Shown piece by piece: positions 35,222 to 44,515 of a stretch of 64,000 bases of DNA (position 1 is its first letter; each line of letters starts with the position of its first letter). Location of the stretch: positions 6,076,001 to 6,140,000 of the forward strand of contig NZ_CP109031.1 in the NCBI RefSeq assembly GCF_036226925.1. Direction: 5' to 3'. Under the pieces are notes generated by a model that was given only the letters and a program-made list of their open reading frames with translations, was not told the DNA's origin and did not search any database. Source of the stretch: Streptomyces sp. NBC_00659 (lineage in GTDB: Bacteria > Actinomycetota > Actinomycetes > Streptomycetales > Streptomycetaceae). The position numbers and the translations under genes are program-made.

Positions 35222-35449
35222 GTGAAGGTCGGGGCGAGGGCGGGGTTCTGGAAGAAGCCGTTCGATTTATTGGTCAAGCACCCGAGGGTTCTGGGAACCG
35301 TCCGTCTCTCCATCCTCAAGGACGACACCACCAGTCCCGAGAAGCAGAAGCACGCGGTCGAGCACTGGGCCTCGGGGCCGACTGCGGACGGCCGCACAGT
35401 CGGCTTCGCTGAAGACCTGGACGTGTCCGGCGCCATGCATCTGTGTCGC
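35222..35449 (+). pseudogene. Truncated serine integrase/resolvase N-terminus
   Basis: The plus-strand frame from GTG35222 encodes about 75 residues that look like the start of a large serine recombinase. It has RVLGTVRLSILKDDTTSPEKQ in two parts (the VRLS strand and the DTTSPE-Q motif), then a tryptophan/alanine helix, and GFAEDLDVSGAM. The catalytic Ser is normally in the first strand motif, where VRLS is seen. Similarity stops at about 35440. The frame then runs antisense to the histone-like gene, so the catalytic core, recombinase and zinc-ribbon domains are missing. The frame also contains a rare TTA codon. It is a remnant of a mobile element. Confidence 0.7.
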
Positions 35450-36202
35450 CTAGCGTGCCTCGGTGAGGGCTCGCTGCCTGAGGTTGCCGCCGGACAACTG
35501 AATCGTGGTGGCGGCCAGGATGTCGTCCCTGCCGATGGTCCGCCCGTCCCCCCTGCGGGCGGACAGGGCCTGGAGGGAATCCTTGAGGAACGGAGGTGGG
35601 GCCGGTTCGCCCGACATCATTGGGGTGACCGTACCGAAACGTTTGACCCCGCCCTCGCGGACGACCATGGCCGCGTCCCGGGCGAGGTCCGTCAGGAACA
35701 CGCTCGCGATTCCGTCCAGGTCACGGACCATCGCCGGGACGGCCGTCGCCCCCTGGCTCCGCAGCAGCTTCTTGACCCCGGCCTCGAACCTGTGGGCGCC
35801 GACCACAGCACTCGGTTTGCGCGACCTGCTGCGCTTACGAGAAGGCACGATGACACCCTCGGCGTCGTACAGGACACCGGTCAGGCCTTGAAACGTCGGG
35901 CTGTGGTCGTACCACTTGTCCCCCACCTCGAGCTCGACGTTCCGGTCGATCGCCCAGAGAAGGTCCCCGGGAATCAGCTTCTTCCGGGCCTCCGTCGCCG
36001 CCGCTCTCCTCGCGCCGTCGATGATCTCCGTCAGCACTGTCCGCGTCACCGACGCGGCGGCCCACGCGGCCGACCGAGAGACGTGCATCGGGGTCACGTC
36101 CCTGAACACCGCTTTGACGAGAGAAGGCTTGAACGGCGAGACATCCATGACCGAGGCGGTCTCGGGACCGCTGCGCTCAGGGCGTGCGGGCTGTGCGGTC
36201 AT
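35450..36202 (-). CDS. Tandem histone-fold protein (H2A-like plus H2B-like doublet)
   Basis: A 250-residue protein with two histone folds in tandem. Fold 1 (about 22-95) has helix SLVKAVFRD, then long helix VTRTVLTEIIDGARRAAA, then KKLIPGDLLWAIDRNVEL. This aligns without gaps to eukaryotic H2A (LTAEILELAGNAAR, RIIPRHLQLAIRNDEEL). Residues 108-124 (TGVLYDAEGVIVPSRKR) recall the H2A docking tail GGVLPNIQAVLLPKK. A basic segment (SRKRSRSRK, 121-129) joins fold 2 (about 137-250): VKKLLRSQGA, helix DGIASVFLTDLARDAAMVV, a 34-residue insertion, GRTIGRDDILAATTIQL, and a last helix like the H2B C-helix (GGNLRQRALTEAR against PGELAKHAVSEG). Fold assignment is by eye. The role is probably DNA binding or compaction. 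Codons end in A/T more often than in the flanking fumarases, suggesting transfer. Confidence 0.75.
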   Translation of the reverse strand: MTAQPARPERSGPETASVMDVSPFKPSLVKAVFRDVTPMHVSRSAAWAAASVTRTVLTEIIDGARRAAATEARKKLIPGDLLWAIDRNVELEVGDKWYDHSPTFQGLTGVLYDAEGVIVPSRKRSRSRKPSAVVGAHRFEAGVKKLLRSQGATAVPAMVRDLDGIASVFLTDLARDAAMVVREGGVKRFGTVTPMMSGEPAPPPFLKDSLQALSARRGDGRTIGRDDILAATTIQLSGGNLRQRALTEAR

Positions 36203-36275
36203 CGGAAGAAACGCTCCCTGCTGTCGGAGTTATCAGAGGCCCGCACTTCACCACGCAGACCCGCTCTCTTCCCCC

Positions 36276-36303
36276 ATCCTCCGTCGAAGCGGCACCCGGT
36301 CAA
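36276..36303 (-). promoter_or_regulatory. Candidate promoter of the histone-like gene
   Basis: On the minus strand TTGACC (36303-36298) and GAGGAT (36281-36276) are separated by 16 bases. Transcription would start near 36269, giving a 67-base leader with GGGAGC about 10 bases before the ATG. Confidence 0.4.
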
Positions 36304-36604
36304 GGGCCCGACGGGCACATCCCGATTCCCTACCTGGGATGACAGTCCCCGCCCGACGGACAGCGTGTGAATGCTCCATCGAGGGGGCGTGTATTACGGC
36401 GTCTTACGGGTGTGACCGGTAGCCCGAACGACCGCCCCGGCCGGAAGCCTGAGCCACACTGCGTACAGCTCTGGCGAGCGGGCGACGATCTCGGTTCAGA
36501 GCGCCGCCCGTTGGGGACCAGGGCGGCAACCTTCTCGACGGTGGGGGGCAATGCTGTGAGCACTCGGTGGCCAGGGCGGACCGTTGCCGAGTGACAGCAC
36601 GACA
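36304..36604. other. Intergenic region between histone-like gene and class I fumarase
   Basis: A 75-codon plus-strand frame starts at GTG36367, but its codons lack Streptomyces third-position GC bias and include TTA. It is considered non-coding or a decayed remnant of the same islet. No attachment-site repeats could be identified by eye. Confidence 0.4.
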
Positions 36605-36635
36605 ACGCCCCCGCCGGGCGGACCGGCGGGGGCGT
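36605..36635 (-). terminator. Terminator of the class I fumarase gene
   Basis: A perfect 13-bp stem (36605-36617 with 36623-36635) lies 22 bases beyond the fumarase stop. It insulates the histone-like gene from read-through. Confidence 0.85.
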
Positions 36636-36657
36636 GAGAAGCGCCTATAGGCTCAGG

Positions 36658-38319
<1,662 letters not shown>

Positions 38320-38537
38320 CTCGCCTATTCCTCACTCGACAGTCAGCTTTTTCGGGGCTCGGTCGCCTCGGGCGCACCCCTTCGGCTCACTCGCCTGAGG
38401 CCGGCCGTCATCGGCAGCGTTCACCAGCGTAGAACCTGGCACGGGCGCCGGGGCTGTGAGGTAAGGCTCAGTTCGGACATCGGACCGTCGGTCCCGGGGG
38501 AGAGCGGGTTTCCCGCGGGTGGCGCGCCAGGGGTAGT

Positions 38538-38551
38538 CGCGATCTATCGCG
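38538..38551. promoter_or_regulatory. CGCGAT-N2-ATCGCG palindrome upstream of the DUF1707 gene
   Basis: A perfect 6-bp dyad lies 19 bp before the GTG start and overlaps the expected promoter. The short distance suggests a near-leaderless transcript with an operator at the promoter. Confidence 0.4.
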
Positions 38552-38569
38552 TTTGGGTACGCTGTTGCC

Positions 38570-39298
38570 GTGGACCTTCAAAAGAGCCCCGACGCGAGTG
38601 CCGCCACGGCGGCGAAGCCGGCCGAGCTGCGTGCCTCCGACGCCGATCGCGACCGGATCACCGACATCCTGCGCGAGGCCGTCGCCGAAGGGCGCCTGAC
38701 CGCGGAGGAGCATGCCGAGCGGGTCGAGGGCGTACTGGCCACCAAGACGGTCGGCGAGCTCGACCAGTTCGTCCGTGACCTGCCCGCCGCCCACACGGGC
38801 CGCGCGGCCTCCGCCTACGTCTCCGCGCCCAACCGCCCCACCCAGGGCGCGATCCCGGCGGAGGCCGACGACACCGTGGTGGCGGTCTTCAGTTCCGCCG
38901 TCCGCAAGGGCCGCTGGCGGGCGGGCCGGCGCATCCACGCGTACTCGGTCTTCGGAAACGTCGAGATCGACCTGAGCGAGGCGATCTTCGAGTACCAGCA
39001 GGTCGTGATCAAGGCGATCTCGGTGTTCGGCAACGTCGAGATCTCCGTGCCGGAGAACGTCTCGCTGCGCGGGAGCGGCGGCGGGGTGCTCGGCAACTTC
39101 GAGGTGGACACGCTGGACTCGGGCGACCCCGACGCGCCCGTGGTCTACGTCGACGGCCTCGCCGTCCTGGGGAACGTCGAGGCGAGGCCCAAGCGCGGCA
39201 AGCTCATCGCGGACATCCTCGACCGGGTCACGAGCCGGGTGAACGAGCGGGTGGCGGACCGGCTGGACCGGAGTTTGCGCAAGCACCTCGACCGTTGA
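38570..39298 (+). CDS. DUF1707 and LiaF-like C-terminal domain protein
   Basis: A 242-residue protein. Residues about 18-72 are a DUF1707 domain (ELRASDADRDRITDILREAVAEGRLTAEEHAERVE). The rest (about 95-215) contains repeated strands AYSVFGNVEIDLSEAIF, ISVFGNVEISVPENV and LGNFEVDT, typical of the beta-helical LiaF/DUF2154 domain linked to cell-envelope stress sensing. No membrane helix separates the parts, so this member is probably cytoplasmic. The start is GTG38570. Confidence 0.88.
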   Translation: MDLQKSPDASAATAAKPAELRASDADRDRITDILREAVAEGRLTAEEHAERVEGVLATKTVGELDQFVRDLPAAHTGRAASAYVSAPNRPTQGAIPAEADDTVVAVFSSAVRKGRWRAGRRIHAYSVFGNVEIDLSEAIFEYQQVVIKAISVFGNVEISVPENVSLRGSGGGVLGNFEVDTLDSGDPDAPVVYVDGLAVLGNVEARPKRGKLIADILDRVTSRVNERVADRLDRSLRKHLDR

Positions 39299-39496
39299 CG
39301 CTTGTGAATATGCGCGTGGCCGATGCGGGTCGGTCCGGCGGCGACGATCGATCATGCCCGAGAACGGCCGGGCTTCTCCACGCAGTGCATAGGCGCGCGT
39401 ACAGCGGGTAGGGCTTGCTGCATCGTCTCTTGGAGGGCGCTGTGGGACTTCCCCGGCGCCCGGCACGCTCGCGAAGCCGTCGTCAGGAGTAGACCC

Positions 39497-39868
39497 GTGC
39501 TGCAACCGCCGCATCAGTCCCTGCAGGTAGCTGCCGTTCCGGCCCAGCGGGCGCCCGTGCGGGACAGGGATCAGGAAGCGCCATGGCACACGGAGGCGGT
39601 GTGCAGGCGCGACGAAGCCGGCCTGTTCTTCGCCCCCTCCAAGGAGCCGACCGCTTCACGGCTCTCCCGCGAGGAGGCGGCCAAGCGCGTCTGCGCCCGC
39701 TGTCCGGTCATGGTCGAGTGCCGCGAACACGCGCTGCTGCAACCCGAGCCGTACGGCGTCTGGGGCGGCCTGACCGCCGCCGAGCGCCGTGTCGTGCTCG
39801 CCCGGCGCCGCCGTCGCGACCTGGAACTCAAGAAGGCCACCCGCGGCACGATAGCCGCGGCCGGCTGA
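39497..39868 (+). CDS. WhiB-like iron-sulfur transcriptional regulator
   Basis: A 123-residue Wbl protein. The four cluster cysteines are visible: one in TEAVCRRDEAG and three in VCARCPVMVEC. They are followed by the family turn YGVWGGLTAAER and a basic tail (VVLARRRRRDLELKK). Wbl proteins carry a redox- and NO-sensitive [4Fe-4S] cluster and act with sigma factors. GTG39497 is chosen because AGGAG lies 6 bases upstream. By gene order it may correspond to wblI of S. coelicolor (from memory). Confidence 0.9.
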   Translation: MLQPPHQSLQVAAVPAQRAPVRDRDQEAPWHTEAVCRRDEAGLFFAPSKEPTASRLSREEAAKRVCARCPVMVECREHALLQPEPYGVWGGLTAAERRVVLARRRRRDLELKKATRGTIAAAG

Positions 39869-40175
39869 CCCACCCCGCACCCGCGGGACCAGTGGGGAGC
39901 CGGGGCAGGGCCGTCCCGTACACACGGCAACTGCGTACACACGGCAGCCGTGCCACCCGCCGCCCCGAAGCGGTACCCGCGCGGCTGCCCGGGTGCCGCC
40001 CGGTGTCGGTGCCGGAGGCTTCATCCGGTGCCGGCGCGGGAGGGCCGTCGGACGGTGGCCGCACAGGATCGCGTCGGCCGGTGTCGGCACCCGACCCGAA
40101 GACGTCATCCGGTGTCGGCGCGGGACTTCGGCCGTGGTCGGCGCAGGTGGATTTCAGCCGTGGTCCGCGCAGGAG
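39869..40175. other. Intergenic region with imperfect direct repeats
   Basis: No gene is recognised. The phrase CATCCGGTG(C/T)CGGCGCGGGA occurs at about 40021 and again at about 40108, and related GGTGTCGG words are scattered between. The glpX terminator follows. Confidence 0.45.
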
Positions 40176-40210
40176 AAAGGGGCACCCCTCCGCACAAGGG
40201 GCGCCCCTTT
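40176..40210. terminator. Terminator between Wbl and glpX genes
   Basis: AAAGGGGC/GCCCCTTT (40176-40183 with 40203-40210) plus an inner CCCCT/AGGGG helix form a long stem with one mismatch. T-runs flank it on both strands, so it can serve both convergent genes. Confidence 0.75.
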
Positions 40211-40248
40211 TGCGCCGTGTCGGCGCCCGGCCCTCCGGGCCGGTGGTC

Positions 40249-41280
40249 CTACTTGGCGCGGTCGAAGTCGATCGCGCTGTACGCACGCAGCTTGCTCAGC
40301 CGGTGCTCCGACCGGATCTGGCGGACCGTGCCCGACTTGGACCGCATCACGATCGACTCGGTCGTCGCGGTCTCGGAGCGGTAGCGCACCCCGCGCAGGA
40401 GCTCGCCGTCGGTGATGCCGGTCGCGACGAAGAAGACGTTCTCGCCGGAGACCAGGTCGTTCGTGGTCAGGACGCGGTCGAGGTCGTGCCCGGCGTCTAT
40501 GGCCCGCTGCCGCTCCTCGTCGTCCTTCGGCCACAGCTTGCCCTGGATGGTGCCGCCGAGGCACTTGACGGCACAGGCCGAGATGATGCCCTCGGGTGTG
40601 CCGCCGATGCCGAGCAGCAGGTCGATGCCGGTGCCCTCGCGCAGCGCGAGGATGGAGCCCGCGACGTCGCCGTCGGAGATCAGTTTGATGCGCGCGCCGG
40701 TCTCCCGGATCTCCTTGATGATCCCGTCGTGGCGCGGCCGGTCGAGGATGACGACCGTGACGTCCTCGGGCGTGACCCGCTTGGCCTTGGCGACCCGGCG
40801 GATGTTCACCGCCACGGACGCGTTGATGTCGACGAAGTCGGCCGCCTCCGGGCCGGTGACCAGCTTGTCCATGTAGAAGACCGCGGACGGGTCGAACATG
40901 GTGCCGCGGTCCGCGGCGGCGAGCACGGCGATCGCGTTCGTCATGCCCTTGGCGGTGAGCGTGGTCCCGTCGATCGGGTCGACGGCGATGTCGCACTCGG
41001 GACCGGTCCCGTCGCCCACGCGCTCCCCGTTGAAGAGCATCGGGGCCTCGTCCTTCTCCCCCTCGCCGATGACGACGACGCCGTTCATCGAGACGGTGGA
41101 GACGAGGGTGCGCATGGCCCGGACGGCGGCACCGTCGGCACCGTTCTTGTCGCCGCGGCCGACCCAGCGGCCCGCGGCCATGGCGGCGGCCTCGGTGACG
41201 CGGACGAGTTCGAGGGCGAGGTTGCGGTCGGGGGCTTCCGACGGGACTTCGAGTTCGGAGGGCAGATGATGCTCGGTCAT
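40249..41280 (-). CDS. glpX: Class II fructose-1,6-bisphosphatase
   Basis: A 343-residue GlpX-type phosphatase that makes fructose 6-phosphate in gluconeogenesis. It has the metal-binding motifs [14 protein letters not shown] and [16 protein letters not shown], and [14 protein letters not shown]. Length is typical. ATG41280 is used, with AAAGGTG 9 bases upstream; a GTG two codons earlier is possible. It is divergent from the DUF4245 gene. Confidence 0.95.
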   Translation of the reverse strand: MTEHHLPSELEVPSEAPDRNLALELVRVTEAAAMAAGRWVGRGDKNGADGAAVRAMRTLVSTVSMNGVVVIGEGEKDEAPMLFNGERVGDGTGPECDIAVDPIDGTTLTAKGMTNAIAVLAAADRGTMFDPSAVFYMDKLVTGPEAADFVDINASVAVNIRRVAKAKRVTPEDVTVVILDRPRHDGIIKEIRETGARIKLISDGDVAGSILALREGTGIDLLLGIGGTPEGIISACAVKCLGGTIQGKLWPKDDEERQRAIDAGHDLDRVLTTNDLVSGENVFFVATGITDGELLRGVRYRSETATTESIVMRSKSGTVRQIRSEHRLSKLRAYSAIDFDRAK

Positions 41281-41406
41281 CGACACGCACCTTTCTGATA
41301 CGACGACGGCCGGATGAGGGTGATGCCCCGACTCTATCGTCAGGCTTACAAAATGAGCAGGGGGGCCCACGGATGAGCAGGCCAGGGCACCTGCGACGAT
41401 AGGTGC

Positions 41407-41925
41407 GTGGCAGGTACGAAAGGCAAGCAGTCGGTCCGGGACATGATTCTTTCCCTGGGCCTCATCGGGCTCATGGCGGGTGTCATCTACATCTTCATTC
41501 CGCATGACGACTCCGAGCCGGATCTCAAGCGTGTCGACTACAAGGTCGAGCTGCTGACGGCTCGCCGCGCGGCGAGCTATCCCGTGGCGGCGCCCGAAGG
41601 GCTGCCCTCGGCGTGGAAGGCGACCTCGGTGCGCTACGACGGCAGTGAGTTCGACGCCTGGCATCTGGGCTTCCAGGCCCCCGACGGTCAGTACGTGGCG
41701 GTCGAGCAGTCCACTCAGCGGCCGGCCGTGTTCATCGACACGGCGAGCCAGGGCGCCCGGCAGACGAAGGGCACCCAGCGCATCGGCGACCGGACCTGGC
41801 AGCGCTACGAGGGCGACCACTACGACGCCCTCGTCCTCCAGGACAAGGGCGCCACGACGGTGGTGACCGGCACCGGGTCGTTCGGCACGCTGGTGAAGAT
41901 GGCGGAGGCCCTGAAGACCTCGTAG
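41407..41925 (+). CDS. DUF4245 membrane-anchored protein
   Basis: A 172-residue protein with one N-terminal membrane helix (about 13-32) and an extracytoplasmic DUF4245 domain ([22 protein letters not shown], then [18 protein letters not shown] and [14 protein letters not shown]). It is widely conserved next to glpX in Streptomyces; function is unknown. The start is GTG41407. A near-perfect terminator follows. Confidence 0.88.
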   Translation: MAGTKGKQSVRDMILSLGLIGLMAGVIYIFIPHDDSEPDLKRVDYKVELLTARRAASYPVAAPEGLPSAWKATSVRYDGSEFDAWHLGFQAPDGQYVAVEQSTQRPAVFIDTASQGARQTKGTQRIGDRTWQRYEGDHYDALVLQDKGATTVVTGTGSFGTLVKMAEALKTS

Positions 41926-41962
41926 CGCCGCCCGTACGGCCTCGTGGAACCCGTAAGGCATG

Positions 41963-42000
41963 GAGAAGAGCCCCCGGCGGCAGCGCCGGGGGCTCTTCTC
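41963..42000. terminator. Bidirectional terminator after the DUF4245 gene
   Basis: A perfect 17-bp stem (41963-41979 with 41984-42000) with a 4-base loop lies between two convergent genes. Confidence 0.92.
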
Positions 42001-42061
42001 GTCTGTCTGGTGCGGGTGAGGGGGCGAACGGCGGTGCCGGCGGCTCCCTCGGTGCCGTCGG

Positions 42062-42652
42062 TCAGACGGTCGTGATGACCTGGTCCGCGTCCAGGCGCGG
42101 GCCGCGCGGGAACCAGGCGTCCTCGCCCGGCTTGCCGATGTTCACGATCATCAGCGGGGTGTGGTCGTCGTCCAGGAACTCCTTCTGGACACCGGCGAGG
42201 TCGGCGCCGGTCATCGGGCCCGCGGCGAGGCCGGCGGCACGGACGCCGATGATGAAGTACGCGGCCTGGAGGGCGGCGTTCATCCCCGCGGCGCTCTCAC
42301 GGACCGGGCGCTCGGAGAAGAAGAGGTCCTTGGCGGCGGGGAAGTGGGGGAGGAGCGCCGGCAGTTCCTCGTGGAACTCGTTGTCCGCGGAGAGGATCGC
42401 GACCAGCGGGGCGGCGGCGGTCTTCGCCCGGTTGCCCTCGGCGAGGTGCTGCACCAGGCGCTCACGGGCCTCGGGGGAGCGGACCAGGGTGATGCGCAGC
42501 GGCGACTGGTTGAAGGCGGTCGGGCCGTACTTGACCAGGTCGTAGATCGCCTGCACCTGCTCGTCGGTCACCGGCTCGTCGGTGAACGTGTTCGCCGTGC
42601 GAGCTTCGCGGAACAGCAGGTCCTGAGCGGTGGGGTCAAGGACGAGAGACAT
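42062..42652 (-). CDS. Nitroreductase-family malonic semialdehyde reductase-like protein
   Basis: A 196-residue FMN-dependent protein of the nitroreductase fold. [38 protein letters not shown] matches the RutE/HadB malonic semialdehyde reductase subgroup, with a C-terminal [20 protein letters not shown]. No rut pyrimidine-degradation genes are nearby, so its in vivo substrate is open. Confidence 0.9.
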   Translation of the reverse strand: MSLVLDPTAQDLLFREARTANTFTDEPVTDEQVQAIYDLVKYGPTAFNQSPLRITLVRSPEARERLVQHLAEGNRAKTAAAPLVAILSADNEFHEELPALLPHFPAAKDLFFSERPVRESAAGMNAALQAAYFIIGVRAAGLAAGPMTGADLAGVQKEFLDDDHTPLMIVNIGKPGEDAWFPRGPRLDADQVITTV

Positions 42653-42796
42653 GGAGAACCTTCTCGGTATGTGCGGTGGATCCGGGGGATCTGTTGGCGA
42701 GTACGACAGTACGCCGAGGAGGTTTAAAGTTCAACCAAAAGTGGGGCGTGGTGATCCGCTTCACAGGTGCAAGGATCGAAAGAAGGATCGAAAAAG

Positions 42797-42820
42797 GGGG
42801 CCCGCCGTGTCGCGGGCCCC
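42797..42820 (-). terminator. Terminator of the xseA-xseB operon
   Basis: A perfect 9-bp stem (42797-42805 with 42812-42820) is followed on the minus strand by CTTTTT (complement of A 42791-42795). This is a canonical T-tailed terminator. Confidence 0.85.
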
Positions 42821-42843
42821 GCTGGAGCTACTCACAGCAAGAC

Positions 42844-42931
42844 GTCACTCGGAGCCGCTCGTCACCCGAGCCGCTCGTCACCCGGTACCCGAGCCGCTCG
42901 TCACCCGGTGCCGGCACCGCTCGTCACTCGG
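42844..42931. repeat. Degenerate tandem repeat at the 3' end of xseB
   Basis: Five units beginning GTCAC(C/T)CG start at 42844, 42861, 42877, 42900 and 42923. Most end in GCCGCTC or CACCGCTC, with spacings 17, 16, 23 and 23. The last unit contains the xseB stop codon. The array fills most of the space to the terminator. Confidence 0.75.
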
Positions 42932-43166
42932 ATCCGGAGCCGGCGTCCTTCTCCTGTTCCTGGGACTCCTCGGCCAAGGCGGCGTCCAGACGGGCCCGAG
43001 CGCCCTCCAGCCAGCGTCGGCACACCTTGGCCAGCTCCTCGCCGCGCTCCCAGAGCGCCAGGGACTCCTCCAGGGTCGTACCGCCCGCCTCCAGGCGGCG
43101 TACCACCTCGATCAGCTCGTCCCGTGCCTGCTCGTACCCGAGCGCCTCGTCCACCTTGCTGGTCAT
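42924..43166 (-). CDS. xseB: Exodeoxyribonuclease VII small subunit
   Basis: An 80-residue helical protein with the XseB core [41 protein letters not shown]. It combines with XseA to degrade single-stranded DNA to oligonucleotides. It follows xseA by 9 bases on the minus strand. The last residues (GSGSE) are coded by the beginning of a tandem repeat. Confidence 0.95.
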   Translation of the reverse strand: MTSKVDEALGYEQARDELIEVVRRLEAGGTTLEESLALWERGEELAKVCRRWLEGARARLDAALAEESQEQEKDAGSGSE

Positions 43167-43175
43167 GCGTCCACC

Positions 43176-44384
43176 CTATGCATCGACTCGAACCGTGAAT
43201 TCACCCTCGGCGACCCGCGCCCGCAGCGTCTCGTCCGCCGCCACCTCGGCCGGGTCCCGGACCACATGACCGTCCGCCCGTTGCAGCACCGCGTACCCGC
43301 GCTGGAGGGTCGCCGCGGGGGAGAGGGCCACCACGCGCGCGTGGGTGTGCGTCAGCTCCGAGTCCGCGCGGTCCAGCAGATGCCCGACGGTGCGCCGGCC
43401 CCGGTCGAGCAGGGCGGAGACCTGGTCCGCCCGCTCGTCGACCATCCGGTGCGGATCCTCCATCGAGGGCCGGGCCAGCGTGTGCGCGAGGCCGCGCTCC
43501 TCGCGGTCGATGAACGACCCCACGCAGCGCCGCGCCCGGTCCCGCAGGAACCGCACCCGCTCGTACTCCTCCCCGACGTCCGGCACGACCTTCTTGGCCG
43601 CGTCGGTCGGCGTGGAGGCCCGCAGGTCGGCCACGAGGTCGAGCAGCGGGCTGTCCGGCTCGTGCCCGATCGCCGACACGACCGGGGTGCGGCAGGCCGC
43701 GACCGCGCGGACCAGCTGCTCGTCGGAGAACGGCAGCAGGTCCTCCACGCTGCCGCCGCCCCGTGCCACGACGATCACGTCGACCTCGTCGAGCGCGTCC
43801 AGCTCCTTCACCGCCTGTACGACCTGCGGTACGGCGTGGACGCCCTGCACGGCGACATTGCGGACCTCGAAGCGGACGGCGGGCCAGCGGCGCCGCGCGT
43901 TCTCCAGCACGTCCCGCTCGGCCGCCGACGCGCGCCCGCACACCAGCCCGATGAGCTGCGGCAGGAACGGCAGCGCCTTCTTGCGATCGGCGGCGAAGAG
44001 CCCCTCGGCCGCCAGCGACTTCTTCAGCTGTTCGAGGCGGGCGAGGAGTTCCCCCACGCCCACCGGCTTGATCTCGGCGGCCCGCAGGGAGAGCTGCCCG
44101 CGCGGCGCGTACCACTCCGGTTTGGCGTGGACGACCACCCGGGCGCCCTCGGTCACGACGTCGGCGACCGCGTCGAAGACCTGGCGGTAGCAGGTCACGC
44201 TCACCGAGATGTCGTGCGACGGATCGCGCAGTGTCAGGAAGACGACGCCCGCGCCGGGGCGCCGCGACAACTGGGTGATCTGCCCCTCGACCCACACCGC
44301 GCCGAGCCGGTCGATCCATCCCCCGATGAGCCGTGACACCTCTCCGACGGGCAGCGGAGCGTCCGCGGACGTGTTGAGAGCCAT
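43176..44384 (-). CDS. xseA: Exodeoxyribonuclease VII large subunit
   Basis: A 402-residue catalytic subunit. An N-terminal OB fold (about 12-115, [23 protein letters not shown]) is followed by the catalytic domain with [41 protein letters not shown] and [30 protein letters not shown], and a coiled-coil C-terminus. Length is near the family norm. It is the first gene of the xseA-xseB operon. Confidence 0.95.
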   Translation of the reverse strand: MALNTSADAPLPVGEVSRLIGGWIDRLGAVWVEGQITQLSRRPGAGVVFLTLRDPSHDISVSVTCYRQVFDAVADVVTEGARVVVHAKPEWYAPRGQLSLRAAEIKPVGVGELLARLEQLKKSLAAEGLFAADRKKALPFLPQLIGLVCGRASAAERDVLENARRRWPAVRFEVRNVAVQGVHAVPQVVQAVKELDALDEVDVIVVARGGGSVEDLLPFSDEQLVRAVAACRTPVVSAIGHEPDSPLLDLVADLRASTPTDAAKKVVPDVGEEYERVRFLRDRARRCVGSFIDREERGLAHTLARPSMEDPHRMVDERADQVSALLDRGRRTVGHLLDRADSELTHTHARVVALSPAATLQRGYAVLQRADGHVVRDPAEVAADETLRARVAEGEFTVRVDA

Positions 44385-44515
44385 GCGCCGAGCCTAGTGG
44401 CCGCCACCGACAACGCCCCGCGCCTGGTGCGGGTCGGACACCCGTACTCCGTACCCCGTACCCCGGGCCCGTCCCGACCGGAACGCGGCGGACGGCAGCC
44501 GCGCGGTACGGCGCG

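Noticed and set aside
35140..35436. Minus-strand frame of 98 codons next to the histone-like gene
   Set aside because: It is the antisense of the integrase remnant and shows no codon bias of its own.
35450..36202. Assigning the tandem histone-fold protein to the known DUF1931 bacterial pseudo-dimer family
   Set aside because: It is about 100 residues longer and carries H2A-tail-like and H2B-C-helix-like segments. As recalled, the DUF1931 core motifs are not present. A profile search is still needed.
36367..36594. 75-codon plus-strand frame near the class I fumarase terminator
   Set aside because: It has poor third-position GC, a TTA codon, no recognisable motif and no convincing ribosome binding site.
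42844..42931. CRISPR-like array
   Set aside because: The units are short, degenerate and contiguous with no unique spacers; they are tandem repeats. No CRISPR array was seen anywhere in the window.
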